64,000 nucleotides of DNA from Paenibacillus antarcticus (GCF_001637225.1 NZ_LVJI01000015.1:62001-126000), one strand, 5' to 3'; positions 19,373-29,740 are shown, numbered from the stretch's first letter. Translations and numbers: made by a program. The notes: generated by a model from the sequence alone, not told the origin.

Positions 19373-21634
19373 TTACATCGAACCGTGGAATGTACGATTG
19401 ATAACATCCAATTGTTGTTCACGAGACAACTTAATGAAGTTGACCGCATATCCCGAGACACGAATAGTTAACTGCGGATATTCTTCAGGGTGATCCATTG
19501 CATCAATTAATTGTTCACGATTGAATACATTGACGTTCAGATGGTGAGCACCACTACCAAAGTAGCCATCCATCATTGATACGAGATTAGATTTACGCGT
19601 TTCTTCCTCTTTACCCAATGCTTTAGGAACAATTGAGAATGTATTAGAAATACCATCTAAGCTGTCTTCGTATGGGAGTTTGGCAACAGAGCTTAGTGAA
19701 GCTAGCGCTCCTTTCTTATCACGTCCATGCATAGGGTTAGCACCTGGTGCAAACGGTTCGCCTGCTTTACGTCCATCTGGCGTAGTACCTGTTTTTTTAC
19801 CATATACAACGTTAGAAGTAATCGTCAAGATGGATTGTGTAGGTAAAGCATTACGATAAGTTTTGTTCTTACGAAGCATACCCATGAACGTTTCGACAAG
19901 TTCTATGGCAATACTATCAACGCGATCATCATTGTTTCCGTAGCAAGGATATTCCCCTTCAATAATGAAATCAATTGCGATTCCCTTCTCGTTACGGACC
20001 GGTCTAACAGTACCATATTTGATAGCACTAAGTGAGTCAGCTGCTACAGACAATCCAGCAATTCCACAAGCCATCGTGCGCAGAATATCACGGTCATGTA
20101 GCGCCATTTCAATTCTTTCGTACGCATATTTATCATGCATATAATGAATGACGTTTAGAGAATTCATATATAGCTTAGACAACCATTGCATCATAGGTTT
20201 GAAACGTTTCATCACTTCGTCGTAGTCCAGAACGTCTGCAGTAATAGCTGGATATTCAGGTCCTACTTGCGCTCCTGATTTCTCATCAATACCACCATTG
20301 ATTGCGTACAACATACATTTGGCAAGGTTAGCACGAGCACCAAAGAACTGCATTTGTTTACCAATACGCATAGCTGATACACAACAAGCAATACCATAGT
20401 CATCGCCGTAAATTGGACGCATAAGATCATCATTCTCATATTGAATCGCACTTGTTTCAATAGATACTTTAGAACAATATTTCTTAAAAGCCTCTGGAAG
20501 TTGTTCAGACCACAATACTGTCAAGTTAGGTTCAGGAGCTGCACCTAAGTTATATAACGTATGAAGGAAACGGAAACTACTCTTCGTTACACGCGTCTGC
20601 CCATTAACGGACATTCCTCCGATGGATTCTGTAACCCAAGTAGGGTCTCCACTGAACAATTCATTATAATCTGGTGTACGAAGGAATTTAACCATACGTA
20701 ATTTCATAACGAAATGATCAACCATTTCTTGTGCTTGTTCTTCTGTCAAAGTACCTTCAGCTACATCACGTTGTACATAGATATCAAGGAATGAAGAGAC
20801 ACGTCCGAGTGACATAGCCGCACCATTTTGTTCTTTAATTGCAGCCAAGTATCCGAAATACAGCCATTGAAATGCTTCTTTAGCCGTTTTAGCCGGTTCC
20901 GAAATATCGAAGCCATGCATTTCAGCCATTTTCTTCAATTCAGCAAGGGCACGAATTTGTTCCGACAGTTCTTCACGTAATCGAATAACATCTTCGTCAA
21001 TAACGTCAACTTCCAAGTCATTCAATTCATTCTTCTTATCCTTAACCAAGAAATTAATACCATAAAGTGCAACACGTCGATAATCACCAATGATCCGACC
21101 ACGGCCATATGCATCAGGAAGCCCTGTAATGATACCCGCTTTACGAGCTGCTCTCATATCTGATGTATATGCATCAAATACACCTTGGTTATGGGTTTTA
21201 CGGATATTACTATATATTTCAATGACTTCTTCATTTAGTTTGAAACCATATTCTTCACAAGCATCGATTACCATACGAATGCCGCCCAATGGTTGAATGG
21301 AACGTTTAAATGGTGCATCTGTCTGTACGCCAACGATTTGTTCTTTATCTTTATCTAGATATCCTGGATTATGGGAGACAATCGTAGCTGGTGTATTAAC
21401 ATCAACATCTAACACCCCGCCGTTTTCTCTCTCTTGTTTCGTTAAATCCGATACAATTTTCCACAAGTCAGTTGTATTCTGTGTTGGACCCACTAAGAAA
21501 GCTTCATCGCCTATATAAGGAGTAATGTTCTTGATAATAAAATCATTTACATTAACCTTTCTAGCCCACTTACCTTTTTGGAACCCTCTCCAACCTGACT
21601 GTACATCTTTCAATTCTTTTTCTGTAACCGACAT
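19373..21634 (-). CDS. pflB: Formate C-acetyltransferase (pyruvate formate-lyase)
   Basis: The 753-residue protein has the normal full length. The catalytic Cys pair appears in [15 protein letters not shown] and the glycyl-radical motif [17 protein letters not shown] close to the C-terminus; the protein ends FHGSM. It splits pyruvate and CoA into acetyl-CoA and formate in anaerobic cytoplasm. Two Fnr-type boxes lie about 200 bp upstream with a -10-like TAAGAT placed for activation at -41.5, giving a long untranslated leader. It is followed by its activase gene pflA. Confidence 0.97.
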   Translation of the reverse strand: MSVTEKELKDVQSGWRGFQKGKWARKVNVNDFIIKNITPYIGDEAFLVGPTQNTTDLWKIVSDLTKQERENGGVLDVDVNTPATIVSHNPGYLDKDKEQIVGVQTDAPFKRSIQPLGGIRMVIDACEEYGFKLNEEVIEIYSNIRKTHNQGVFDAYTSDMRAARKAGIITGLPDAYGRGRIIGDYRRVALYGINFLVKDKKNELNDLEVDVIDEDVIRLREELSEQIRALAELKKMAEMHGFDISEPAKTAKEAFQWLYFGYLAAIKEQNGAAMSLGRVSSFLDIYVQRDVAEGTLTEEQAQEMVDHFVMKLRMVKFLRTPDYNELFSGDPTWVTESIGGMSVNGQTRVTKSSFRFLHTLYNLGAAPEPNLTVLWSEQLPEAFKKYCSKVSIETSAIQYENDDLMRPIYGDDYGIACCVSAMRIGKQMQFFGARANLAKCMLYAINGGIDEKSGAQVGPEYPAITADVLDYDEVMKRFKPMMQWLSKLYMNSLNVIHYMHDKYAYERIEMALHDRDILRTMACGIAGLSVAADSLSAIKYGTVRPVRNEKGIAIDFIIEGEYPCYGNNDDRVDSIAIELVETFMGMLRKNKTYRNALPTQSILTITSNVVYGKKTGTTPDGRKAGEPFAPGANPMHGRDKKGALASLSSVAKLPYEDSLDGISNTFSIVPKALGKEEETRKSNLVSMMDGYFGSGAHHLNVNVFNREQLIDAMDHPEEYPQLTIRVSGYAVNFIKLSREQQLDVINRTFHGSM

Positions 21635-21804
21635 ATTAATCCCTCCATCTATATATTTATATTGGTATTAGAGATCATGAGTTTGAAGGTATCTCAGGTC
21701 TCTTTGGATCATAGAACGGATAGAACATTGTAACTTTTTTCACATCTGATTCTGCGGTATCGTCACGATAGAAGTCAGTACCCTCGGGCCTCTATCTACA
21801 ATCA

Positions 21805-21868
21805 ATCTTACGTTGAATCCTGTAAAATAACTGTGACAAATATCACTTTCAAGGTGATATTTGTCACT
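21805..21868 (-). promoter_or_regulatory. Paired Fnr-type boxes and -10 of pflBA
   Basis: Boxes TGTGACAAATATCACT (21832-21847) and GGTGATATTTGTCACT (21853-21868) each fit TGTGA-N6-TCACA with one and two mismatches. Their centres are 21 bp apart, and together they make a perfect 14-bp inverted repeat. A TAAGAT at 21805-21810 would be the -10, placing the nearer box at about -41.5. The hairpin may also end adhE transcription. Confidence 0.78.
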
Positions 21869-21898
21869 CCGTTCTCAATTAAATTGAATCATTAAACT

Positions 21899-24511
21899 TT
21901 ATTCAAATCTGCCGTAGAACGCATCTCTATATACATCTGCTAGTTCTGTGACTAAAGGAAGTTTAGGATTCGCTGTTGTACATTGATCTTCAAACGCACG
22001 ATCTGCCAAGTAATCAACGCCTGATTCGAATTCCTTAGGATCAAAGCCAAGTTGTTGGAATGTTTCTTCGATACCTAACGTTTTGTTCATCTTACGGATG
22101 GCATTAATCAAGCTGGTTACACCTTCTTCAGTCGTACGTGCAGGCAATCCTAGGATGCGAGCAATTTCAGCATAACGTTCATCAGCTACAAAGTGCGAAT
22201 ATTTAGGGAAAGAAGCAAATTTCGTTGGTTTCTTCGCATTGTAACGAATAACGTGAGGCAATAGAATCGCATTCGTACGACCATGAGCTGTGTGGTATTT
22301 ACCGCCCCATTTGTGAGCTAAGCTGTGGTTAATACCCAAGAATGCGTTAGCAAATGCCATACCTGCAATGGTTGATGCATTATGCATTTTCTCACGAGCT
22401 AATTTATCGCCTTCCAATGCCGACTTCTCAAGATATTCGAACACCAGTTGGATCGCTTTAATCGCAAGACCGTCTGTGAAATCATTTGCCATAACAGATA
22501 CATACGCTTCGATTGCATGTGTCAGTACGTCCATACCTGTATCAGCTACAGCTACGCGTGGTAGAGAGTACACGAACTCAGGGTCAACAATAGCTACATC
22601 TGGCGTTAATTCATAATCTGCTAGTGGATATTTGGTATTTCCTTGATTCTTATCCGTAATGACTGCAAAAGAAGTCACTTCCGAACCCGTACCTGATGTT
22701 GTAGGGATAGCTACAAATTTAGATTTTTGACCTAGACGTGGATATTTGTAAATCCGTTTACGGATATCCATGAATTTTTGTTTCAATCCGTTGAAATCTG
22801 TATCCGGATACTCATAGAACAACCACATGGCTTTGGCAGCATCCATTGGTGATCCACCACCAAGTGCGATAATACAGTCAGGTTTGAATCTATTCATCAT
22901 GGCTGTACCACGATCTACTGTATCCGTTGATGGATCAGGCTCTACTTCCGAGAATACTTCAATGGCCACAGGGGTCTGACGTTGACGAAGGTAATGCTCT
23001 ACTTTATCAACGTAGCCTAATTTCACCATCATAGGGTCAGTAATAATAGCTACACGAGTGATGTCAGGCATTTTAGCGAGATATTGAGTTGCGCCTTTTT
23101 CAAAATAAATTTTGTTTGGAATTTTGAACCATTGCATATTCACGGTACGACGTGCCACCCTTTTCACATTGACCAAGTTGACAGCGCCCACGTTCGTAGA
23201 TACTGAGTTACGACCATAAGATCCACAACCAAGTGTCAATGATGGTAAATTTGTATTATAGATATCCCCAATAGCTCCGTGTGTCGAAGGAGAATTGACA
23301 ATGATTCGTCCTGTTTGCAGGCGTTCAGAGAACTTCATGATGACTTCTTCATTATTCGAGTGAATAACCGATGAGTGACCCATACCACCAAATTCAACAA
23401 TTTCAGCTGCACGAGCGATGCCTTGTTCAGCGTTCTTCACTTTATAACATGCTAGAACAGGGCTCAATTTCTCAGCAGATAACGGATATTTCGGACCTAC
23501 ACCTTCAATTTCAGCGACTAGAATCTTCGTTCCCGCTGGAACTGTTATTCCTGACATTTCAGCAATCTTCACTGCGGACTGACCCACAATGACGGGATTC
23601 ACTGCACATTTCTCAACGTTCATAGCGCCTGCTGTCAATTTAGCTGCTTCTTCTTTGTTTACAAAGTAACAACCATTCGCGATCATTTTCTTCTTCACTT
23701 GATCAAAAATAGGTTCTTCAATAATAACCGCTTGTTCAGAAGCACAAATCATACCATTATCAAATGATTTAGAAAGAATAAGATCGGTTACCGCTTGATC
23801 AATATCAGCACTTTTTTCAATAAAACAAGGAACGTTACCAGGTCCTACACCAAGTGCTGGCTTACCACAGCTATATGCTGCTTTAACCATTGCCGATCCA
23901 CCTGTTGCTAAGATAAGTGCGATACCAGGATGATTCATCAGGACGTTTGTTTTGTCCATTGTAGGTTCTTCGATCCATTGAATACAGTTAGCTGGTGCAC
24001 CAGCCTTCACAGCAGCTTCTACAAGAATTCTCGCCGCTTCGCTACTACACTTTTGTGCGGATGGATGGAAACCAAATATGATTGGGTTACGCGTCTTAAT
24101 TGAGATGAGTGCTTTAAACATCGTAGTAGAAGTAGGGTTAGTTACCGGTGTGATCCCCATAATCGTACCGACTGGTTCAGCGATTTTTTGGAAGTTTTCA
24201 TATTCATTATCTTCAATCACACCCACTGTTTTATCATACTTGATGCTGTGGTAAATGTACTCCGTTGAGAACATATTCTTCGTGATCTTATCTTCATAAA
24301 CGCCTCTGCCTGTCTCCTCAACTGCTAACTTTGCTAGGTACATATGTTGATCTAAACCCGCGAGTGCCATAGCTTGAACAATATTGTCAATTTGTTCTTG
24401 ATTCATTTCCATGAATGCTGCTTGAGCTATATTTGCTTTGTCAATCAAGGACTGAATGTATTCCTCTGCTCCTTGTTTCTTCTCCTGGACGACTTCGTTT
24501 TTAACTGCCAT
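21899..24511 (-). CDS. adhE: Bifunctional acetaldehyde-CoA/alcohol dehydrogenase
   Basis: This 870-residue fusion has an N-terminal acylating aldehyde dehydrogenase domain (about 1-440; catalytic Cys in [11 protein letters not shown], cofactor segment [14 protein letters not shown]) and a C-terminal iron-dependent alcohol dehydrogenase domain (about 460-870; [13 protein letters not shown] and the metal ligands in [20 protein letters not shown]). It reduces acetyl-CoA to ethanol in two NADH-dependent steps and forms cytoplasmic spirosomes. An AGGGGAG site precedes the ATG. The promoter has a box that suits Fnr or Rex and a CcpA-like site. It accompanies pflBA as the ethanol branch of mixed-acid fermentation. 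Confidence 0.97.
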   Translation of the reverse strand: MAVKNEVVQEKKQGAEEYIQSLIDKANIAQAAFMEMNQEQIDNIVQAMALAGLDQHMYLAKLAVEETGRGVYEDKITKNMFSTEYIYHSIKYDKTVGVIEDNEYENFQKIAEPVGTIMGITPVTNPTSTTMFKALISIKTRNPIIFGFHPSAQKCSSEAARILVEAAVKAGAPANCIQWIEEPTMDKTNVLMNHPGIALILATGGSAMVKAAYSCGKPALGVGPGNVPCFIEKSADIDQAVTDLILSKSFDNGMICASEQAVIIEEPIFDQVKKKMIANGCYFVNKEEAAKLTAGAMNVEKCAVNPVIVGQSAVKIAEMSGITVPAGTKILVAEIEGVGPKYPLSAEKLSPVLACYKVKNAEQGIARAAEIVEFGGMGHSSVIHSNNEEVIMKFSERLQTGRIIVNSPSTHGAIGDIYNTNLPSLTLGCGSYGRNSVSTNVGAVNLVNVKRVARRTVNMQWFKIPNKIYFEKGATQYLAKMPDITRVAIITDPMMVKLGYVDKVEHYLRQRQTPVAIEVFSEVEPDPSTDTVDRGTAMMNRFKPDCIIALGGGSPMDAAKAMWLFYEYPDTDFNGLKQKFMDIRKRIYKYPRLGQKSKFVAIPTTSGTGSEVTSFAVITDKNQGNTKYPLADYELTPDVAIVDPEFVYSLPRVAVADTGMDVLTHAIEAYVSVMANDFTDGLAIKAIQLVFEYLEKSALEGDKLAREKMHNASTIAGMAFANAFLGINHSLAHKWGGKYHTAHGRTNAILLPHVIRYNAKKPTKFASFPKYSHFVADERYAEIARILGLPARTTEEGVTSLINAIRKMNKTLGIEETFQQLGFDPKEFESGVDYLADRAFEDQCTTANPKLPLVTELADVYRDAFYGRFE

Positions 24512-24558
24512 TTCTCTCAGCTCCCCTGTAAATATTTGTTTGTTTACTTCTTGGATTA

Positions 24559-24602
24559 ATCATAACACATTCATCTAATGATTAATAGTGAAAACTTTCA
24601 CA
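24559..24602 (-). promoter_or_regulatory. Fnr/Rex-type box and -10 of adhE
   Basis: On the minus strand TGTGAAAGTTTTCACT (24587-24602) fits the Fnr consensus TGTGA-N6-TCACA with one mismatch and equally the Rex consensus TTGTGAA-N4-TTCACAA. A TATGAT at 24559-24564 lies 22 bp further, putting the box at about -41.5. Confidence 0.75.
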
Positions 24603-24628
24603 ATCTTTATATTTTTTTTGTTTTATTT

Positions 24629-24644
24629 ACAAAAGCGCTTTCAT
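24629..24644 (-). promoter_or_regulatory. Possible CcpA (cre) site upstream of adhE
   Basis: On the minus strand ATGAAAGCGCTTTTGT resembles the cre consensus WTGNAARCGNWWWCAW, with the palindromic core AAAGCGCTTT. It lies about 84 bp before the inferred adhE start point, a position compatible with carbon-catabolite control. Confidence 0.5.
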
Positions 24645-24723
24645 TTGTATTGAATGTTTAAAGATATAAATTATAAATAAGATCTCCCCTATTCTTCGTA
24701 TTATCATAAAATCAACCTCAAAA

Positions 24724-24806
24724 AGTGAAATTTATCACAATGTTTTTAAATTTGCCACTTATAAACGCAATTAACCTCACACAAATGTGATTTTTAAAGG
24801 TATAAT
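24724..24806 (+). promoter_or_regulatory. Promoter region of fnr with Fnr-type box
   Basis: AGTGAAATTTATCACA (24724-24739) fits the Fnr consensus with one mismatch. A TATAAT -10 lies at 24801-24806 without a good -35, which suggests an activator. The box would sit near -81. A further outward pair, TCACACAAATGTGA (24777-24790), lies in the -35 region and may bind another factor. Confidence 0.6.
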
Positions 24807-24850
24807 TAGTTTAAAATTTACCGAAAATTAAAGATAAGGGGATAACGATC

Positions 24851-25567
24851 ATGAGTGAAAATCTAAATGTTATCGAGGCCCGTGGAAATACAAGTTGTTT
24901 CTCTGAATCAAACTTCAACCGACTACTAGTAAGTATGAAGGACCGTATTGTTCCTGAAGGATCGCACCTTTTTTGGGAAGGCGATTTATCTGATAAGTTA
25001 TTCTATATTAAACGCGGACGCATAAAACTAACCAAATCTACAGATGAAGGTAAGGAACTCATCCTATATATGTATCAAGCAGGCGATATGGTAGGGCAGG
25101 CAGATCCTTTCTTTAGCGCGAAACATAGCTTTAATGCTGAAGTTCTAGAAGAAAGCGAAATTGGTGTCATAGAACATAAAGATTTAGAAACATTGATCTG
25201 TCAGCATTGTGAATTTGCGATTGATTTCATGAAGTGGATGGGTATTCACCATCGTCTAACACAAACTAAATTCCGTGATTTGATGTTGTATGGTAAACCC
25301 GGTGCTCTTTGCTCCACGTTAATCCGACTAGGTAATACTTATGGTGAACCACAAGGTGACAACATCCTTATAAACAAAAAGATTACCCATACCGATTTAT
25401 CCAACATGATTGGTGCTACTCGTGAAAGTGTCAATCGCATGCTTAGTGATCTTCGGAAAAAGGACGCTGTTGAATATGATAGCGGAATGATCGTAATCAA
25501 AAATATCTCTATGCTTCAAGAAATTTGTCACTGTGAGTTTTGCCCAAGTGAAATTTGCCGAGTCTAG
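24851..25567 (+). CDS. fnr: Anaerobic regulator Fnr, Bacillus type
   Basis: This 238-residue Crp-family regulator has an N-terminal cyclic-nucleotide-type beta barrel, a dimerisation helix (about 120-145) and a C-terminal winged helix with recognition helix GATRESVNRMLSDLRK. The C-terminus ends EICHCEFCPSEICRV: Cys228, 231 and 236 have the CX2CX4C spacing of Bacillus subtilis Fnr, whose [4Fe-4S] cluster is held by three C-terminal Cys and an Asp; Asp143 in FRDLMLYG is the likely fourth ligand. It activates anaerobic genes when the cluster is intact. The Fnr-type boxes at pflB, adhE, nirB and ric are its probable targets. It is divergent from adhE. Confidence 0.94.
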   Translation: MSENLNVIEARGNTSCFSESNFNRLLVSMKDRIVPEGSHLFWEGDLSDKLFYIKRGRIKLTKSTDEGKELILYMYQAGDMVGQADPFFSAKHSFNAEVLEESEIGVIEHKDLETLICQHCEFAIDFMKWMGIHHRLTQTKFRDLMLYGKPGALCSTLIRLGNTYGEPQGDNILINKKITHTDLSNMIGATRESVNRMLSDLRKKDAVEYDSGMIVIKNISMLQEICHCEFCPSEICRV

Positions 25568-25617
25568 TCTATTTCATACTGAACGAATATAAAGAGCCGT
25601 ATCGGATAATCGATACG
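25563..25617 (+). repeat. Left copy of 55-bp direct repeat (fnr stop and terminator)
   Basis: The 55 bp from the last codons of fnr to CGATACG of its terminator are repeated without mismatch and in the same orientation at 44165-44219, 18.6 kb away. The two copies bracket the glycan island. Confidence 0.95.
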
Positions 25618-25624
25618 GCTCTTT
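25591..25624. terminator. Terminator of fnr
   Basis: AAAGAGCCGTATCG and CGATACGGCTCTTT form a perfect 14-bp stem with a 6-nt loop and a T/A tail on both sides, 23 bp after the fnr stop. Confidence 0.93.
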
Positions 25625-25808
25625 ATTCAATATAATACGCTTACTTTTTCACTCGTCGCATGTATCATTGGAACGTAGAAGAACACTCACTTTAACTTTA
25701 GAAATTCGCAGGGATACTATGCTGCTAACATCATATTTAGCAACCAGTTCATTATGTTTGATACCTCTTCATGCCTCATTTTCTTATGACCTTCAAGTCA
25801 CTAGAAGA

Positions 25809-27848
25809 TTATTTAAGCAGTGTTTCTAGTGTGTATTCCTCATAAACTAAGTGATCTAATGTGAATTTAGTATTATTCTCTTCGAACAATATCCCAATAT
25901 TTCCATTCGGCAATTCTGTTAGGCTGGAATACGCGAATTCACCTGTACGTATCACCTTTTTAGAAATCCAGTTGAAGTTATAAATCGTCCTATTATTTTT
26001 ATTTGGATCATTGCTGGTATACGTTCCACCCTCCTCAATAAGCCCTACGCGAATAGCACCATTTGCTCTGGTCGTAGCTGCAGGATTAGCAAATATAACA
26101 GCCGGCTTCCCTTGAATCAACTGACTATAGTTAATAATAGATAATTGACAACCCGATGAACTACTCATCACCAATTCAGCAGATAGATCTACTTGGTCAT
26201 CCCATGTCAGTCCACCGTCAAAGCTGGTTGCAATCGCCGTTTTACCAATGGTTCGGGCAAACATTTTCACTTGTCCGTCAGGCATCTCGACAAGTTGTGA
26301 CTCATGTAGCTTTTGTGCTCCGCCGATTCTTCCTACATTGGGAGACTCGCCTAATGTCCATGTTAATCCATTATCATCGCTATACATAACAGCACTATAT
26401 TCCGTACTATATAAGTTTGAGGTGTAATACATTGGAACAATCAATCGCCCAGCGTAAACACCTTTTTTCAGCTGAATACCTACGCCCGGTGCTGTCCCCA
26501 AAAACTTCATGTCATTTGTTTTGATTTGATCATTAATGATTGTAGGCTGTGACCAGCTTACTCCCTCATCATCGGAATAGGACATCATGACAAAGGCAGT
26601 TGCCTCAACGGTTAATGGCGAAGTCTTGTAAAATATATTTCCTATTAAACTTCCATTATTGAGTAGTCCAAAATCATCATTTATCGTATATGTTGTCGCC
26701 GTATCTGTTGTTGGATCAATGACCCTATTGTTGGCCCCAACATAATATTTCTTGCCGATTGAATTGACTAGGGTTAAATACTTCACTCCTTGAATGTCGG
26801 TGTAGCCGCTAGAGTTAATGGAATTAGCTTGACCTACACCTCCTTTGAAAGCATCTACGAAGTGGAAAATCCGATGATTATTCCCTTCGACAACAACACT
26901 ATCAATATAGGACGCACTATTTGTTAACTGACTCGTTGAAACATTTGGGTAGTCCGCGAAATTAAGCATTAACGCAGGATTCGTCCAGGTTGATCCTCCA
27001 TCGACACTGCGTCTTATACCAATATCGATATTGTTGGGAGAGTCATTACTATCTCCATAGCGGATATCAGCAATGGCCAGAATCGCGTTTTTTTGGGTTG
27101 TAAGCAATGAGGGGATTCGAAATGCAGGTGCATTCCAATCTCCTTTATCGAACAACAAATTAGACTTCACTGGATTATCAAGCGATGGTTTAGTAAAAAG
27201 AATGGCGGCCTCACTTGAGATCTCATCTTTATACAATAGGAAACTCTTTACACTCCCCGTAAATCTGTATTGGTTAGCACTAGAACCGTTCCGATCGGTT
27301 AACCCTATTTTGGCAGAATTAGCGAACGGAATAACATTGAATAATCCATATCCTCGAGTCGTGGTAAATTCCTGCAGGCCATCTACGAGAGCCAATTGAC
27401 CATCCAAATAGATTTTATAGCCGCTAGCCGGATCAGCTGTGAGTACAAGTGCATGCTCACGATTACTGATCAGTGGAACTCTTATCGTTCTTTTTTCATA
27501 ATCTCCGCCACTCTGATTTCTAATTTCAAATCCCACCATATTGGACTTCACATAGATATGAAAATGAGAATTCGGAGTTGTCGTACTGTTATTACTTACA
27601 CTAAATAATGATTGTATACTAGACAAATTCGAAGAAGTGAAACGTATGGCAATTGATCCTTTATCTGAGTTCCAAAGATTATTCTCTGTAAAGGAAGATG
27701 ATAAATCGTAACCCGTATGATTGGTAGGAAAAGTGAGATTATTTATACTTATTGCTGGATTGTTTGTTTCAGCTTTCACGTTAGGCACTGTCAAAAAAAC
27801 TGAAAGCAGTAGAATCACAACAAACAAATTCACACTTAATTTTTTCAT
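25809..27848 (-). CDS. nanH: Exported sialidase, GH33
   Basis: The 679-residue protein has a signal peptide (about 1-26), a LamG/CBM40-like lectin domain (about 30-220) and a six-bladed sialidase propeller (about 230-679). The propeller shows APAFRIPSLL (Arg244 of the Arg triad) and four Asp boxes (SVDGGSTW near 281, SDDEGVSW near 425, SDDNGLTW near 490, SFDGGLTW near 542), Glu516 in HESQLVEMPDG, and the nucleophile Tyr640 in GEFAYSSLTEL. An inserted domain at about 340-412 resembles that of pneumococcal NanA/B/C and intramolecular trans-sialidases. It releases sialic acid or its 2,7-anhydro form outside the cell; which one cannot be decided here. Confidence 0.93.
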   Translation of the reverse strand: MKKLSVNLFVVILLLSVFLTVPNVKAETNNPAISINNLTFPTNHTGYDLSSSFTENNLWNSDKGSIAIRFTSSNLSSIQSLFSVSNNSTTTPNSHFHIYVKSNMVGFEIRNQSGGDYEKRTIRVPLISNREHALVLTADPASGYKIYLDGQLALVDGLQEFTTTRGYGLFNVIPFANSAKIGLTDRNGSSANQYRFTGSVKSFLLYKDEISSEAAILFTKPSLDNPVKSNLLFDKGDWNAPAFRIPSLLTTQKNAILAIADIRYGDSNDSPNNIDIGIRRSVDGGSTWTNPALMLNFADYPNVSTSQLTNSASYIDSVVVEGNNHRIFHFVDAFKGGVGQANSINSSGYTDIQGVKYLTLVNSIGKKYYVGANNRVIDPTTDTATTYTINDDFGLLNNGSLIGNIFYKTSPLTVEATAFVMMSYSDDEGVSWSQPTIINDQIKTNDMKFLGTAPGVGIQLKKGVYAGRLIVPMYYTSNLYSTEYSAVMYSDDNGLTWTLGESPNVGRIGGAQKLHESQLVEMPDGQVKMFARTIGKTAIATSFDGGLTWDDQVDLSAELVMSSSSGCQLSIINYSQLIQGKPAVIFANPAATTRANGAIRVGLIEEGGTYTSNDPNKNNRTIYNFNWISKKVIRTGEFAYSSLTELPNGNIGILFEENNTKFTLDHLVYEEYTLETLLK

Positions 27849-27996
27849 ATTATTCCTCCTAAAATTTTTTCACAATATAGCTTCCTTGAATCCCATCGTA
27901 AGGTTTTAATATTATAAAATTCATTTTACAGGGGAATTCTAGGATCTCTAAACTAAAACCAGTGCTCGAACATTTACTAAAGGTTGAAAATGAAAA

Positions 27997-28057
27997 ATCT
28001 GCGTCATCCTGTAGTGTTGTAAGTCAGACGAAGAAACACACAAAGGATGACGCAGAT
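27997..28057 (-). terminator. Terminator between yhcH and sialidase gene
   Basis: A perfect 14-bp inverted repeat (27997-28010 with 28044-28057) with a 33-nt loop that can pair further is followed on the minus strand by TTTTTCATTTTC. It partly isolates the sialidase gene from the uptake operon. The rest of the gap 27849-28142 shows only the sialidase leader with its AGGAGG site. Confidence 0.8.
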
Positions 28058-28142
28058 ACAGATGAAGTTCATATGCAATTTCTATGGAAAGTGACTATCT
28101 TTTCAAATACGCATTGCAACGAACGAATACAATACTCTCGTC

Positions 28143-28592
28143 TTATTCAAGATTGATCCCAATCTTATAAACGACTTTCTTCACAACTTGTTCATTCTTC
28201 TCATGTGCACCAACTAAATGTGTATCTTCTGGAAAACAGATTAGAAAGTAACCAGGTTCTAAATAACCTTTAAACTTGATATCCGATGTCACATCGCCAA
28301 AGTAAATATCACTTTCTGGATTATATTCTGTCAGATTAGATAGACACTCAACATTACTCACTTCTACGTATTCCCGTCCATCTGTGACGATATGAATATC
28401 AATGAACTTTCTATGAGCTTCGTAACGATTTTCTTCTTTGGGCTTCGTTGTAAAAGAGATTATGTTTTTTTTAAAGTCTTTCGATTCAATAGCTTCTACA
28501 TACAGCCCCATCCTCATATCTTCAACAGCGCTCTGCAACCTAGGATTCTCAAAGGTATACAGTCCTGCATTCGAAATCTTATCATAGATCAT
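28143..28592 (-). CDS. YhcH/YjgK/YiaL-family protein (NanQ-type)
   Basis: This 149-residue cupin-like protein belongs to the YhcH/YjgK/YiaL (EbgC-related) family; visible signatures are RYEAHRKFIDIHIVTDGREY, ESDIYFGD, PGYFLICFPEDTHLVGAH. Members linked to sialic acid genes (NanQ) are reported to speed anomer interconversion of sialic acid. Its ATG overlaps the stop codon of the upstream oxidoreductase gene (ATGA), so translation is coupled. The sialic acid role is inferred from the neighbours. Confidence 0.85.
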   Translation of the reverse strand: MIYDKISNAGLYTFENPRLQSAVEDMRMGLYVEAIESKDFKKNIISFTTKPKEENRYEAHRKFIDIHIVTDGREYVEVSNVECLSNLTEYNPESDIYFGDVTSDIKFKGYLEPGYFLICFPEDTHLVGAHEKNEQVVKKVVYKIGINLE

Positions 28593-29713
28593 TTCATCAC
28601 TACTTCCTTATCAGTAATTTCTCTTACGCTGACTTTTCTATCTTCTTCTTTAGATAACGTAAGTGCATCTGCAGTTGCAATTGCAGCTCTAGCGGCAGTT
28701 CCATCAAGTAATGGCTTGAACTCCTCTTCCACTTCCGCGCCTTGCATTATGTCATGGAAATAAATCATTTCTTGATTCATAATTCCATGTAACCATAACG
28801 GTGGTGCATGATTTGGTTTTCCATACATGATCGCCCCATCCATTTCTAACCCTTTGTAGATACGGGTACGATCATCATCGACTTCTTTGCTCTCATGGAG
28901 TAGAAATTGCTCTTCTCCTTCAGGCATTTTCAGTACTACTTTAACATCTTGTAAATCTATAAGAATCGCTCCTTTGGTTCCCTGAATCTTCACGTAATGC
29001 TCGCCCCATCTAAAGGCCGATCCATATTGTAGGGTAGCAAAGCGGTTATTTGAAAATTCGAGTGAAATAAAAAGCATATCGTCCTCATTACCAAACTTTT
29101 CACCGTGGTGAGCCACATTACCGCCCATCATGGTTACACGCTCAGCTGGTCCCATTAGAAACTGAATAAAATCAAGTTCGTGAATATGATGGTATAGATG
29201 ACCTCCGGATATTTCCCTTTTCTTCTTCCAGCTTATCTCGGTCTGCGCTTCTTCCCATCCATTACGTTCCGCATGGCAGAATAGAATCTCACCTATTCTT
29301 CCCTCGTTAATCAGCTTTTTAGCGGTCCGAACGCCGTTCATGAAATTCATCACATGCCCAGCCATGAAGATAACGCCATTTTCTTTTGTCTTTTCGATCA
29401 TTTCATTACAGTCTTGATACGATAAGGCAATTGGCTTTTCACAAAACACATGTTTCTTATTCTCAGCTGCACATTGCACAGGATGCTTATGAAATCCATT
29501 TGGAGAAGCCACAATGACAGCATCCACATCGGTTCTACTACACAATGCCTCAATACTATCTTCCACATCGCATTTTAATTCTGTTGCAACTTTTTCTGCA
29601 TTTTCAGGATCATATACAGCGACTACCTTGGCTCCTTCCAAAGCATCAATCAATCTCCCTAGACCTGCTCCAAAATAACCGGTACCTATAATCCCATAAT
29701 TAACTGTTTTCAC
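28589..29713 (-). CDS. Gfo/Idh/MocA oxidoreductase, YjhC/NanOx-like (2,7-anhydro-Neu5Ac oxidoreductase)
   Basis: The 374-residue protein has an N-terminal Rossmann fold (YGIIGTGYFGAGLGR) and the EKP catalytic motif (HVFCEKPIALSYQDC, residues 88-102). From memory, segments YFGA, YDPEN, FMAGHVMNFMNGV, RNGWE, SGGHLYHHIHELD and GNEDDMLF coincide with E. coli YjhC, and the lengths agree (372 and 374). YjhC and Ruminococcus gnavus NanOx convert 2,7-anhydro-N-acetylneuraminate to N-acetylneuraminate with NAD. The start is a GTG at 29713 with GGAG upstream. Its place between a sugar transporter and a sialidase strongly favours this role. Confidence 0.85.
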   Translation of the reverse strand: MKTVNYGIIGTGYFGAGLGRLIDALEGAKVVAVYDPENAEKVATELKCDVEDSIEALCSRTDVDAVIVASPNGFHKHPVQCAAENKKHVFCEKPIALSYQDCNEMIEKTKENGVIFMAGHVMNFMNGVRTAKKLINEGRIGEILFCHAERNGWEEAQTEISWKKKREISGGHLYHHIHELDFIQFLMGPAERVTMMGGNVAHHGEKFGNEDDMLFISLEFSNNRFATLQYGSAFRWGEHYVKIQGTKGAILIDLQDVKVVLKMPEGEEQFLLHESKEVDDDRTRIYKGLEMDGAIMYGKPNHAPPLWLHGIMNQEMIYFHDIMQGAEVEEEFKPLLDGTAARAAIATADALTLSKEEDRKVSVREITDKEVVMK

Positions 29714-29740
29714 AAGTAAATCTCCTTCCAGATTCTTAAG

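Noticed and set aside
21730..21745. Third Fnr-like site TGTGAAAAAAGTTACA in the pflB leader
   Set aside because: It has a mismatch in a key position and would lie downstream of the inferred start point; kept only as a remark.
25640..25808. Minus-strand frame after the sialidase gene that could be a transposase remnant (segment HNELVAKYDVSSIVSLRI)
   Set aside because: Only about 30 residues, without start or neighbours of an IS element; no terminal repeats seen.
27962..28156. Plus-strand 64-residue frame over the yhcH terminator
   Set aside because: It lies on a perfect inverted repeat that works as a terminator on the other strand and runs into yhcH; no ribosome site.
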